This document shows positions 17,807-26,157 of a stretch of 64,000 nucleotides of DNA, one piece after another. A program made the position numbers and the translations under genes. Each line of letters opens with the position of its first letter. Positions within the stretch are counted from its first letter, which is position 1. Under the pieces are notes generated by a model that searched no databases, had not been told where the DNA came from, and worked only from the letters and a program-made list of their open reading frames with translations. Source of the DNA: G963665085 sp963665085 (GTDB lineage: Bacteria; Bacteroidota; Bacteroidia; Bacteroidales; JAAAOM01); NCBI GenBank assembly GCA_963665085.2, contig CAXXXS010000001.1:3224001-3288000 (forward strand). Reading direction: 5' to 3'.

Positions 17807-17835
17807 CCTGTCTGTTTATTTAACTGACAGGTTTT
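17807..17835 (+). terminator. Hairpin after yajC
   Basis: CCTGTC (17807-17812) pairs with GACAGG (17826-17831) and is followed by TTTT. It may reduce read-through into the YbbR gene, which starts only 14 bases further on, so termination is probably partial. Confidence 0.5.
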
Positions 17836-17848
17836 ATAATTTTATAGG

Positions 17849-18871
17849 ATGGCAGAGAAACAAGAAAATAAATTTTTTTCGAAGTATTTTGATCCAAAGT
17901 GGCTCAATGCAAGGATACTTTTTTACAGGGGGATTTATGGGTCTAAAGTGATGGTCTTCCTTTTTTTTGTTTTAATATCATCTGTTATTTGGTTTTTTTC
18001 TGCGTTAGGCAAAGAATATTTAACATCAATTACTTTTCCGGTACGATACACTAATTTTCCTTCAGACAAAGTACTTGTAAATGATTTGCCTCAAAAATTA
18101 GATTTAAAAGTTGAGTCTGTTGGAAGCACTATCTTAAGTTATAAATTAAAAATAGGTATACGCCCGGTTACGTTTGATGTAAATTCTTTTTTGAAATCTG
18201 AAAAAAGCGACCCCGCAGAATTTTTTATATTGACATCAACAACAGAGGATGAAATACAGAATCAATTACCACCAAATATTCGTGTTGTTGATATAGAACC
18301 TGATACCATATTTTTTAGATTAGCTGATGTTGTGTCAAAAAAAGTTATAGTTTCCCCCGATATTAACGTGAATTTTGAGCAACAATTCATGCAAAAAGGA
18401 AAACAGGTTATTCTTCCCGATAGTATAAAAATTACTGGTCCACAGGTTATAATTGACACAATTGAATTTGTATCCACGCAAAGAAAAATTTTAAGAAATA
18501 TAAAAGATACAGTACGAACAGAACTAAAGTTGATGGAAATTCCTGGGATATCTTTTTCGGAAAAAGAAGTTGAACTTATAATAAATGCAGAGAAATATAC
18601 AGAAGCAGAGTTAACAGTTCCTGTACAGGTCGATTTCCTTCCTGATAGTTTAGTAATAAAGCTGTTTCCAAAAACTGTAACAGTAACATATAAAGTAGGA
18701 CTTAGCGATTTTGGGGAAATTTATCCAAGTATGTTCAAAATAGCTTTAGATTATAGAGAAGCAATACAGAATCTTAATAGAAAAGTAAATGTATCCCTTG
18801 TTGATTATCCGGATTATGTAAGTAATATAAATTACTTTCCAAAAACAGTAGAATTTGTTATTGAGAAATGA
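17849..18871 (+). CDS. YbbR-like domain protein
   Basis: Protein of 340 residues anchored by one N-terminal transmembrane helix (SKVMVFLFFVLISSVIWFFSALG). Extracytoplasmic repeats of the YbbR type follow: FPVRYTNFPSDKVLVNDLPQ, ITGPQVIIDTIEFVSTQ and VPVQVDFLPDSLVIKLFPK. In Firmicutes such proteins (CdaR) control the diadenylate cyclase CdaA; no cyclase gene is visible here, so the role is unproven. Its stop overlaps the coaE start by four bases, a link often seen in Bacteroidota. Confidence 0.88.
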   Translation: MAEKQENKFFSKYFDPKWLNARILFYRGIYGSKVMVFLFFVLISSVIWFFSALGKEYLTSITFPVRYTNFPSDKVLVNDLPQKLDLKVESVGSTILSYKLKIGIRPVTFDVNSFLKSEKSDPAEFFILTSTTEDEIQNQLPPNIRVVDIEPDTIFFRLADVVSKKVIVSPDINVNFEQQFMQKGKQVILPDSIKITGPQVIIDTIEFVSTQRKILRNIKDTVRTELKLMEIPGISFSEKEVELIINAEKYTEAELTVPVQVDFLPDSLVIKLFPKTVTVTYKVGLSDFGEIYPSMFKIALDYREAIQNLNRKVNVSLVDYPDYVSNINYFPKTVEFVIEK

Positions 18872-19455
18872 AAAAAATTGGTATTACAGGAGGGATAGGT
18901 AGTGGTAAAACAACGGTCTGTAATATATTTAGGATATTAGGAATTCCTGTGTTCGATTCTGATCTGGAAGCAAGAAATATAATCAACTCGGACCTGAAAG
19001 TAAAAAACGAATTAATGGCCTGCTTTGGACGTGACATATATTCAGAGAATGGGTTGCATAGAGAAAAAATGGCAGCTATAATATTCAATAATAAAGCTGC
19101 ATTAAAAAAAATGAATTCGATTGTTCACCCTGCTGTTAGAAGTTACTTCTCTGAGTGGTGTATAAAAAATAATAATAAGCCATATGTTTTACAAGAAGCA
19201 GCTATTCTATTTGAAAGCGGGGGCTATAAACAGATGGATAAAATAATTACCATCTACGCTCCTGTAGAGGAACGCATAAAAAGGGTTGTTGAACGCAGTA
19301 ATACCAGTTTTGATGAAGTTTCGAGAAGGATAAAAAATCAACTTTCGGACGAAGAAAAAATAAAAAAATCAGATTTTGTGATAAATAATTATTCGTCCAA
19401 TTTAGTAATTCCCCAGGTGTTAAATATTCACAAACAACTTTTAGAGCTGTTTTAG
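18868..19455 (+). CDS. coaE: Dephospho-CoA kinase
   Basis: Last enzyme of coenzyme A biosynthesis, phosphorylating the 3'-hydroxyl of dephospho-CoA. The protein is 195 residues. It has the P-loop GGIGSGKTT (residues 7-15), the substrate-binding FDSDLEARNI, VHPAVRSYF, the lid/catalytic region EAAILFESGGYKQMDKIITI and ERIKRVVERSN with RIKNQLSDEEK. All are standard CoaE features. Start overlaps the YbbR gene by four bases, indicating coupled translation. Confidence 0.95.
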   Translation: MKKIGITGGIGSGKTTVCNIFRILGIPVFDSDLEARNIINSDLKVKNELMACFGRDIYSENGLHREKMAAIIFNNKAALKKMNSIVHPAVRSYFSEWCIKNNNKPYVLQEAAILFESGGYKQMDKIITIYAPVEERIKRVVERSNTSFDEVSRRIKNQLSDEEKIKKSDFVINNYSSNLVIPQVLNIHKQLLELF

Positions 19456-19492
19456 GGAACAATATTTGTAACCTAAAGAACAAATTTATTTT

Positions 19493-20227
19493 ATGGGAAA
19501 ATACGGTAAATGGATTGGTGCTGGTTTAGGTGTTTTGGCTGGAGCTGGACCAATTGGCGCCTTAATAGGTTTTGGAATAGGTTCACTAATAGATTCAGCA
19601 GGCGATAATACTACTACATATACAGAGCCTCATGCAGGAAGGCCTACACAAGGAGACTTTGCTGTTAGCTTACTAGTTTTGGTTGCAGCAGTTATGAAAG
19701 CCGATGGGAAAGTAATGCGTTCAGAACTTGATTATGTTAAGGATTGGTTTACTCGTCAGTTTGGAATGGCAAAAACCTCTGAAGCAATGGTTCTCCTTCG
19801 TGATTTATTAAATCAAAAAATTCCGGTTCAAGATGTATCCATGCAGATTCGAAGAAGTCTAGACTATTCGTCACGCCTGCAATTACTGCATTTTTTGTAC
19901 GGTATAACAAAAGCTGATGGAAAGATTGAAACAAGTGAAGTTTCTGTTATTGATATTATTGCAGGATATTTGGGAATCAATTCCACAGATAGGGATTCAA
20001 TAAGGACAATGTTTGTCCCTAATTCTGAGCCGGCATTTACAATCCTTGGGGTAGATAAGAATGCTAGTGTCGAAGAAATAAAGAAAGCGTATCGAAAAAT
20101 GGCTGTAAAATATCATCCGGATAAGGTTAGTTATTTAGGCGATGATGTGAAAAAAGCAGCAGAAGAAAAGTTCCAAAAAATTAACGAGGCATACGAAACA
20201 TTAAAAAAAGAAAAAGGTTTTAATTAA
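19493..20227 (+). CDS. DjlA-like co-chaperone (TerB-like and J domains)
   Basis: Protein of 244 residues. A glycine-rich hydrophobic N-terminus (GAGLGVLAGAGPIGALIGFGIG) may dip into the membrane. Next is a TerB-like helical domain (LVLVAAVMKADGKVMRSELDYV, then a second half LYGITKADGKIETSEV). A C-terminal J domain follows (FTILGVDKNASVEEIKKAYRKMA) with the HPD tripeptide in YHPDKV. This is the DjlA architecture: recruitment and stimulation of DnaK. It follows coaE by 37 bases. Confidence 0.9.
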   Translation: MGKYGKWIGAGLGVLAGAGPIGALIGFGIGSLIDSAGDNTTTYTEPHAGRPTQGDFAVSLLVLVAAVMKADGKVMRSELDYVKDWFTRQFGMAKTSEAMVLLRDLLNQKIPVQDVSMQIRRSLDYSSRLQLLHFLYGITKADGKIETSEVSVIDIIAGYLGINSTDRDSIRTMFVPNSEPAFTILGVDKNASVEEIKKAYRKMAVKYHPDKVSYLGDDVKKAAEEKFQKINEAYETLKKEKGFN

Positions 20228-20265
20228 ATAAAGGCAGAAAAGTTTTAGTGATAATTTCAATTTTT

Positions 20266-20273
20266 TACTTTTG
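20266..20273 (+). promoter_or_regulatory. Candidate -7 box for the DUF5606 gene
   Basis: TACTTTTG matches TAnnTTTG and lies 23 bases before the ATG. A TTTT stretch about 20 bases upstream is the only -33 candidate. Confidence 0.55.
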
Positions 20274-20296
20274 CAAATAATTATATAGGATAGGTT

Positions 20297-20812
20297 ATGG
20301 CATTGAAAGATATTTTAGCGATTTCGGGAAAAGGTGGATTGTTTAAGTTTATTTCCCAAGGTAGAAACGGAATAATTGTTGAGTCATTGGCAGACAATAG
20401 AAGGACACATATTCCGGCAACAGCAAAAATTAGTGCATTAGAAGATATTGCAATATTTACAGAAGATAAAGAAATGCCATTGCAAGATGTCTTCAGGGCT
20501 ATCGTCGAAAAAGAAGATAAAGGCGCAGCAATTGATTCCAAATCAAAGCCAGAAGAGTTAAAAAAATATATGGAAGAAATAATACCGAATTATGATAGAG
20601 AGAAGGTATATGTTTCTGATATAAAAAAATTACTTAATTGGTATAATATTCTTCAGGAATTAGAAATGCTTGATTTAGTTCTTCAGGAAGATGAGGAAAA
20701 AGAGAGCGATGCAGCATCGGATGTTGTTGAAGATGCCGAAATAATCGAGGAAGAAAAAGAATCCGATACCGACGCCAAAAAAGAAGATACAGAGGAAGAA
20801 AAAACAGAATAG
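20297..20812 (+). CDS. DUF5606 family protein
   Basis: Protein of 171 residues with the N-terminal signature LKDILAISGKGGLFKFISQ and RRTHIPATAKISALEDIAIFT, which I recognise as DUF5606, a Bacteroidota-specific conserved domain of unknown function. The C-terminal 40 residues are almost all Glu, Asp and Lys and probably disordered. No membrane segment or signal is present, so it is cytoplasmic. It has its own -7 box (20266-20273). The N-terminal half looks like a small beta-barrel fold, but that is only an impression. Confidence 0.85.
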   Translation: MALKDILAISGKGGLFKFISQGRNGIIVESLADNRRTHIPATAKISALEDIAIFTEDKEMPLQDVFRAIVEKEDKGAAIDSKSKPEELKKYMEEIIPNYDREKVYVSDIKKLLNWYNILQELEMLDLVLQEDEEKESDAASDVVEDAEIIEEEKESDTDAKKEDTEEEKTE

Positions 20813-21011
20813 AATTTACTTGTTTCAATCGTGTGATTATAAGCTTTCGTTTGGATGTTTGCATGGATAACTAAAGGATCTATACTACATTTTCCATAAT
20901 GTCAATTTTACCACTTTTTGGCTAGGTAACATTCGATATGTCTTTATTTAAAATAATATTTTTGAAAGAAAGTAATTCATTAATATTACAATCTTATAAA
21001 AAAATATTGAA

Positions 21012-21320
21012 ATGAAATTAAGAGATCTGTTAATTGTTATTATTGCTTTCTCAGCATATACATAACCAACTTCTGAAACCTTGAAAGGAAATAAGAATAA
21101 ACCTAAAAATATAATTTTTATAATAGGTGATGGAATGGGACTTGCCGAGATCCATGCAGGTATGACTGCCAATAAAGGCCATCTTAATATGGAAAGGGCA
21201 AAATATATTGGATTAAGTACAACAAGTTCAGCATCATTTTATGCTCACGAGAAGTCAAGAAATGATTATGAAAATACTGAGGTTTTTAATAAGTTTCTTT
21301 CTGTATTATCAGTTCAATAA
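21012..21320 (+). pseudogene. Alkaline phosphatase relic with in-frame stop and internal deletion
   Basis: From ATG 21012 the frame encodes a signal-peptide-like MKLRDLLIVIIAFSAYT, then TAA. It continues in the same frame with KPKNIIFIIGDGMGLAEIHA, GHLNMERAKYIGLSTTSSAS and then DYENTEVFNKFLSV to a stop. The first part is the N-terminus of an alkaline phosphatase (first metal-ligand Asp in GDGMG). The last part resembles the C-terminal end of the same family (Y-x-NTE). The catalytic Ser and the remaining metal ligands are gone, so roughly three quarters of the gene is deleted. No active enzyme can be made. It was probably once a periplasmic or secreted phosphatase. Confidence 0.75.
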
Positions 21321-21323
21321 ATT

Positions 21324-22208
21324 ATGATATTGTTACGAGTCTTATATTTTATTTTTTTATCACTTATTTCTATTGTTTCCTGCGAAGAATTAGAAACAAT
21401 AGAATTATCGGAAGAAGAGCCATACACTATAATAAAAGAGATAAAACTACCAGATGAATTAGAAGAGTCTTCTGGGATTATCTTTATTGATTCTTTAGTC
21501 TTAAGTTTCAATGATAGTGGGAATGATGCGATTTTATATGCGTTGGATACAGCAACAGCCCGGATAAAATATCAATGGGAAATAACAAATGTTAAGAATA
21601 AAGATTGGGAAGATATCTCCCAGGATGAAAATTATATATATGTAGGAGATTTTGGTAATAACTTAGGCTCAAGAAAGGATCTTGCAATTTTTAAAATTGA
21701 TAAGGGATCATTGTTTCAAACAGATAATATTGAAGCTGAAATAATAAATTTTTCTTTTGAGGATCAAACGGATTTTATTCCTTCTTACTATCGGCATAGT
21801 TTTGATTGTGAAGCAATGATATGCTGGGAAGATAGTATTTATGTTTTTTCAAAAGATTGGAAAGACTTAAAAACAACATCCTATGTCTTACCAAAAGAAC
21901 CAGGTACTTATGTGGCAAAAAAACGACAGGTTTTTAATACAAGAGGGCTGGTAACAGGTGCAGATTATAACGAGAAAACAAATACCTTGGTTTTTACCGG
22001 ATATCAGAATTATGAGCCGTTTATCTGGATGTTTTCAAATTTTTCAGGTGCAGACTTCTTTTCGTCTACTTACAGAAAGATAAATTTAGAGCAAATATCT
22101 AATATTCAGAACGAAGGTGTTTGCTTCTATAATGATAGCACTATCCTAATGTCTTCAGAAAATAAAAATCTACCGGCAAGGTTATTTCAAATAGAAATTA
22201 ACAATTGA
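21324..22208 (+). CDS. Predicted lipoprotein with beta-propeller-like repeats
   Basis: Protein of 294 residues with a lipoprotein signal (ending SIVSC, Cys20). The rest looks like a beta-propeller: repeated strands such as LEESSGIIFIDSLVLSFNDSGN, WEDISQDENYIYVGDFGNN and NEGVCFYNDSTILMSSENKN. The GDFGNN and NDSGN motifs resemble SdiA-regulated or esterase-like propellers of Bacteroidota, but I cannot name a reaction. It begins three bases after the phosphatase relic and may use the same old promoter. Confidence 0.7.
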   Translation: MILLRVLYFIFLSLISIVSCEELETIELSEEEPYTIIKEIKLPDELEESSGIIFIDSLVLSFNDSGNDAILYALDTATARIKYQWEITNVKNKDWEDISQDENYIYVGDFGNNLGSRKDLAIFKIDKGSLFQTDNIEAEIINFSFEDQTDFIPSYYRHSFDCEAMICWEDSIYVFSKDWKDLKTTSYVLPKEPGTYVAKKRQVFNTRGLVTGADYNEKTNTLVFTGYQNYEPFIWMFSNFSGADFFSSTYRKINLEQISNIQNEGVCFYNDSTILMSSENKNLPARLFQIEINN

Positions 22209-22301
22209 TTCATCCAATATTTTTAGATTGTTAATTATTAACTATTCTTTTTTATAAAATTTTTGCCTTTAATAGTATAACTTCAATCATATTTTTTTAA
22301 A

Positions 22302-24230
22302 ATGAGATTTATATTTATACTATTACTAATTCTAATTCAAACTTCTTTATACTCTCAGAAAGAGTATTCAACAAAATCAAAATCAGCAATAAAGCTTTAT
22401 GAAGATGGAGTATCGGCCTTAACAATGAGGCAGTTTCCTGAAGCAATTGATAATTTAGAAAAAGCTATTGAGAAAGATTCTGAGTTTGTTGAAGCATATC
22501 TTATGCTTGGTGAAGTTTATATCGAACAACAACAGCCAGAAAAAGCAATTCAATATTATTCAAAAGGAATGGAGGTTAAACCGGAATTTTATCCCCCGGG
22601 ATTTATAGTTTTGGGAAAACTTAATTTGCAAAACGGAAAATATCAGCAAGCTAAAACAAGTTTCGAGAAATACTTAGCCTCAGGCTATAATAGTACAAAA
22701 TTTACGAAGGAAGCAAATGATGCCATTAAACAATGTGATTTTGGTATTCATGCAATTCAGAACCCAGTGCCTTTTGAACCCATAAACCTGGGCGATAAAA
22801 TTAATACTCAATATGATGAATATTGGCCAAGTCTTTCTGCCGATGAACAAGAACTCGTGTTTACTGTGTTGTTGCCGAAAGATGAAAATAATCCCAATGC
22901 ATACAGAAACAGGCAAGAAGATTTCTATTATTCAATTAAAATAGAAGATGAATGGTGCCAGGCAAAGAGTGTGGGAAATCCATTAAATACTACTGATAAT
23001 GAGGGGGCACAAACTATTTCCGCAGATGGAAAATGGATGTTTTTTACGGCTTGTAACCGTGATGATGGAAATGGACAATGTGATATTTATTTTTCGCAGA
23101 AAGTTGGCGCCCAATGGGCAAAACCTGTTAATCTGGGAGAACCCGTAAGTACTGCAAGTAAAGAAAAACAGCCATCCGTATCTCCTGATGGACGAACTTT
23201 ATATTTTGCAAGCGACAGGGCTGGTGGTTTCGGCGGAATGGATATTTGGGTCAGTAAGCTTAATGAGCAAGGTAAATGGACAAAACCTGTCAATCTGGGA
23301 GAAAAGATAAACACAAAAGGAGATGATATTTCTCCCTTTATCCATCACGATAATCAAACACTCTATTTTTCTTCAGAAAAACATTTGGGATTGGGAGGTT
23401 TTGACCTTTTTATGTCTCATCTAGACTCAACAGGAAAATGGACTACCCCTGTAAATATGGGATATCCAATTAATTCATATTTAGATGAGATCGGATTAAT
23501 AATAAATGCCGAAGGTAATCATGCATATTATTCATCGAGCAGAATAGAAGAGAATGGAAGGGATCTTTATGAGTTTGAGTTATATAAGGAAGCGAGACCT
23601 ACTCCTGTCTCCTATATGAAAGGAAAAGTTTTTGATTCAGATACAAAAGAAAACCTTCGTGCCAATTTTGAGCTAATAGATTTGAATGCAGGTGTTACAA
23701 TTTCTAGCTCTTACTCAGATGCTAATACAGGAGAGTTTCTTATTTGTATTCCAACAAAGAAGGATTATGCATTGAATATCAATAAAAAAGGGTATTTGTT
23801 TTATTCGGAGAATTTTACTCTTAATGCAGTCTACGAACAAGTAGACCCGTTTTTAGTTGATATTCCTTTAAGTCCGATTAAAGTAGGGAAAAAAGTTATA
23901 CTTAAAAATATTTTTTATGAGATAAATTCGTTTGAATTAAAAGCCGAATCGAAAATCGAGCTTGATAAAACTGTCGTGTTATTAACCCAGAATCCAACAG
24001 TCAAGGTAGAAATAAGTGGCCATACTGATAATGTTGGGGCTGAAAATTATAACATAGAACTTTCAGAAAACAGGGCTAAATCAGTTTTTGATTATTTAAA
24101 GGAAAAAGGTATTAGCCCTGATAGAATGAGTTTTAAAGGTTATGGAATGTCACAACCTATTAAAGATAATTCAACTGAAGAGGGAAGAAAGAACAATAGA
24201 AGGACTGAGTTGAAAATTACAGGAATCTAA
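22302..24230 (+). CDS. OmpA-family protein with TPR and PD40 repeats (PorE-like)
   Basis: Protein of 642 residues with a cleavable signal peptide. Two or three TPR motifs follow (about 25-130: AIDNLEKAIEKDSEFVEAYLML, AIQYYSKGMEVKPEF), then a PD40/WD40-like propeller (170-440: SPDGRTLYFASDRAGGFGGMDIW), a carboxypeptidase-regulatory-like domain (450-530) and a C-terminal OmpA peptidoglycan-binding domain (ISGHTDNVGAENYNIELSENR, NRRTELKI). This domain order matches PorE of the type IX secretion system, and also many other gliding-type OmpA proteins. There is no N-terminal lipobox Cys. No other secretion gene is adjacent, so a T9SS role is only possible. Confidence 0.85.
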   Translation: MRFIFILLLILIQTSLYSQKEYSTKSKSAIKLYEDGVSALTMRQFPEAIDNLEKAIEKDSEFVEAYLMLGEVYIEQQQPEKAIQYYSKGMEVKPEFYPPGFIVLGKLNLQNGKYQQAKTSFEKYLASGYNSTKFTKEANDAIKQCDFGIHAIQNPVPFEPINLGDKINTQYDEYWPSLSADEQELVFTVLLPKDENNPNAYRNRQEDFYYSIKIEDEWCQAKSVGNPLNTTDNEGAQTISADGKWMFFTACNRDDGNGQCDIYFSQKVGAQWAKPVNLGEPVSTASKEKQPSVSPDGRTLYFASDRAGGFGGMDIWVSKLNEQGKWTKPVNLGEKINTKGDDISPFIHHDNQTLYFSSEKHLGLGGFDLFMSHLDSTGKWTTPVNMGYPINSYLDEIGLIINAEGNHAYYSSSRIEENGRDLYEFELYKEARPTPVSYMKGKVFDSDTKENLRANFELIDLNAGVTISSSYSDANTGEFLICIPTKKDYALNINKKGYLFYSENFTLNAVYEQVDPFLVDIPLSPIKVGKKVILKNIFYEINSFELKAESKIELDKTVVLLTQNPTVKVEISGHTDNVGAENYNIELSENRAKSVFDYLKEKGISPDRMSFKGYGMSQPIKDNSTEEGRKNNRRTELKITGI

Positions 24231-24244
24231 CAGCTCTCTATTAA

Positions 24245-25858
24245 ATGGAAAAAACTTCTGATAGCCTGGTAAAAAACAAAGTAATAAGCCCGCATTTTAT
24301 TCTGGAGAATATCGGAGAATTAATATTAATATTTAATACGTCTTCTCAAATTCTCTATGCTAGCCCATCGTATTGTCAACTTTTTTGTAAAGAAAAGAGA
24401 CAATTAACCGGAGAGGATTACGACCCAATAATTCATGAAGATGATATAGCCATATCCGAAGCTTCAATGAGAACGCTGGAATTGCACCCTCATACTTGTT
24501 ATATTGAAAGAAGAGAAAAAACAATTCATGGATGGAGATGGCTGGCATGGTCAAACAAAGCTGTAATTGGGGTAGGTGGGGTTATTGATTCTATTGTTTG
24601 TGTAGGAAGAGACATTACAGATAAGCGATTGTCTGAGGAAAGAATTAAAAGAAGAAATACAGAGAACGAGGTTGTAGCCAAAGAGTTGAGGTTACAAAAG
24701 TTTAATTATGAGAAAATTGCAAAAGAGTTAGTTAAAAGAAATAATAAGATTAATGAGCTGTACGAAGAGCTAAGAGATAGTGAGGGAAGGTTTAGGAATA
24801 TGTTTGAAAAGCATTCAACAGTAATGCTTCTTATTGATCCCGAGAGTTATAATATTATTGATGCAAACCTGGCAGCCCAGCACTATTATGGATATAGCGA
24901 AGATGAATTTGCAACAAAAAACCTCAAGGATATATATTTAGAGCCACTAGAAAAAGTATTTAGAAAAGTTAAAAAGGCAAATAAAAGTAAGAAGAAATAT
25001 ATAACAACAACTCACCGGTTAGCGAATGGGAAAAAGAGAGATGTAGAAGTTCATACAGTATCAATTATATACGAAAAAGAAGAAGTTATTTTCTCTATTG
25101 TTCACGATATTACTTCAAGGGTTAAGACAAAAATTAAACTAGAAAAATCCGAAGCAAAATTGAGAGAGGCAAACTATGCAAAAGATAAATTTTTCTCAAT
25201 AATAGCCCATGATCTTAAAAATCCTTTTAATGCTATTTTAGGCCTGTCTGATTATATTATTTCTAATTTCACAAAATTAAGTGAGGATAAAATAATTGAT
25301 TTTGTTGAGAATATAAATAAAGTATCAAACCAAACATACAATCTGCTGGAAAATCTTCTTCAATGGGCCAAAGCACAATTGGGTAAACTTGAAGTAAATA
25401 TTGAAGCTGTTGCCCTTAATGAAATAATTAACGAAGAAGTGCATTTAATAAAAAACACAGCAAATTCTAAAGAGTTAAATATCATCGTGGTTTTAGAGGA
25501 GGAATATCATGTTTATGCAGATAAAAATATGATTGCTACAGTTATTAGGAACCTGATAACGAATGCAATAAAATTTTCTTATCGAGGAGGAAAGATTATT
25601 GTTTTTGCAGAAAAAACTAATAGTAACGTAAAGATTTCAGTAATTGATGAAGGTGCTGGAATGTCAGATAAAACATTAAAAAAGATTTTTGATATTGATA
25701 GTACGAAATCAACAACGGGTACCGAAAATGAAAAAGGTACCGGCTTAGGTCTTATTATTTGTAAAGAATTTGTTGAAAATTGTAAAGGTAAAATTGGTGT
25801 CGAGAGTACAGAAGGGGCTGGAAGCCTCTTTCATTTTGAACTTCCCCAGGTAAAATAA
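24245..25858 (+). CDS. PAS-domain sensor histidine kinase
   Basis: Protein of 537 residues without clear transmembrane segments, so probably a cytoplasmic sensor. PAS 1 spans about 20-130 (LIFNTSSQILYASPSYCQLF, ending VCVGRDITDKR). A coiled coil (135-185) leads into PAS 2 (190-295, MLLIDPESYNIIDANLAA). The HisKA domain has the phospho-acceptor His322 in IIAHDLKNPFNAI. The ATPase domain has the N box NLITNAIKFS, G1 DEGAGMS and G2 GTGLGLIICKEF. No receiver domain or response-regulator gene is adjacent, so it is an orphan. It lies 14 bases after the OmpA-family gene and is followed by a strong terminator. Confidence 0.93.
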   Translation: MEKTSDSLVKNKVISPHFILENIGELILIFNTSSQILYASPSYCQLFCKEKRQLTGEDYDPIIHEDDIAISEASMRTLELHPHTCYIERREKTIHGWRWLAWSNKAVIGVGGVIDSIVCVGRDITDKRLSEERIKRRNTENEVVAKELRLQKFNYEKIAKELVKRNNKINELYEELRDSEGRFRNMFEKHSTVMLLIDPESYNIIDANLAAQHYYGYSEDEFATKNLKDIYLEPLEKVFRKVKKANKSKKKYITTTHRLANGKKRDVEVHTVSIIYEKEEVIFSIVHDITSRVKTKIKLEKSEAKLREANYAKDKFFSIIAHDLKNPFNAILGLSDYIISNFTKLSEDKIIDFVENINKVSNQTYNLLENLLQWAKAQLGKLEVNIEAVALNEIINEEVHLIKNTANSKELNIIVVLEEEYHVYADKNMIATVIRNLITNAIKFSYRGGKIIVFAEKTNSNVKISVIDEGAGMSDKTLKKIFDIDSTKSTTGTENEKGTGLGLIICKEFVENCKGKIGVESTEGAGSLFHFELPQVK

Positions 25859-25860
25859 AA

Positions 25861-25883
25861 AACCCCCCGGAGCCGGGGGGTTT
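25861..25883 (+). terminator. Strong intrinsic terminator
   Basis: CCCCCCGG-AG-CCGGGGGG followed by TTT, two bases after the histidine kinase stop codon. It is a GC-rich perfect stem in an AT-rich region. The following 270 bases up to the ABC gene hold no recognised feature. Confidence 0.85.
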
Positions 25884-26157
25884 ACTGTCAACCAACTTAA
25901 TAAAACCCTAATCAAGAACCTCTATAAAAAACCTAAACCCTTTTTGTATGTCACAAATATACATTATGTTAGCCTCTCGTTCCAAATGTTTTCAAATGAT
26001 CTTCATTATCAAAAAACGATGATATTGATCATTCTTGTAACGAATTCACACTTTGTTCGTCTTATTTCTATGTTATTTTTACAATATTTAAACATAGGTA
26101 TAGCCTGTTTCTCTTATAAAAATCAATAATTTTACTTGTAAAAGGGTAGGACGCTGA

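Noticed and set aside
25944..26129. 61-codon frame before the ABC gene
   Set aside because: Low-complexity hydrophobic translation in a non-coding gap; no start signal.
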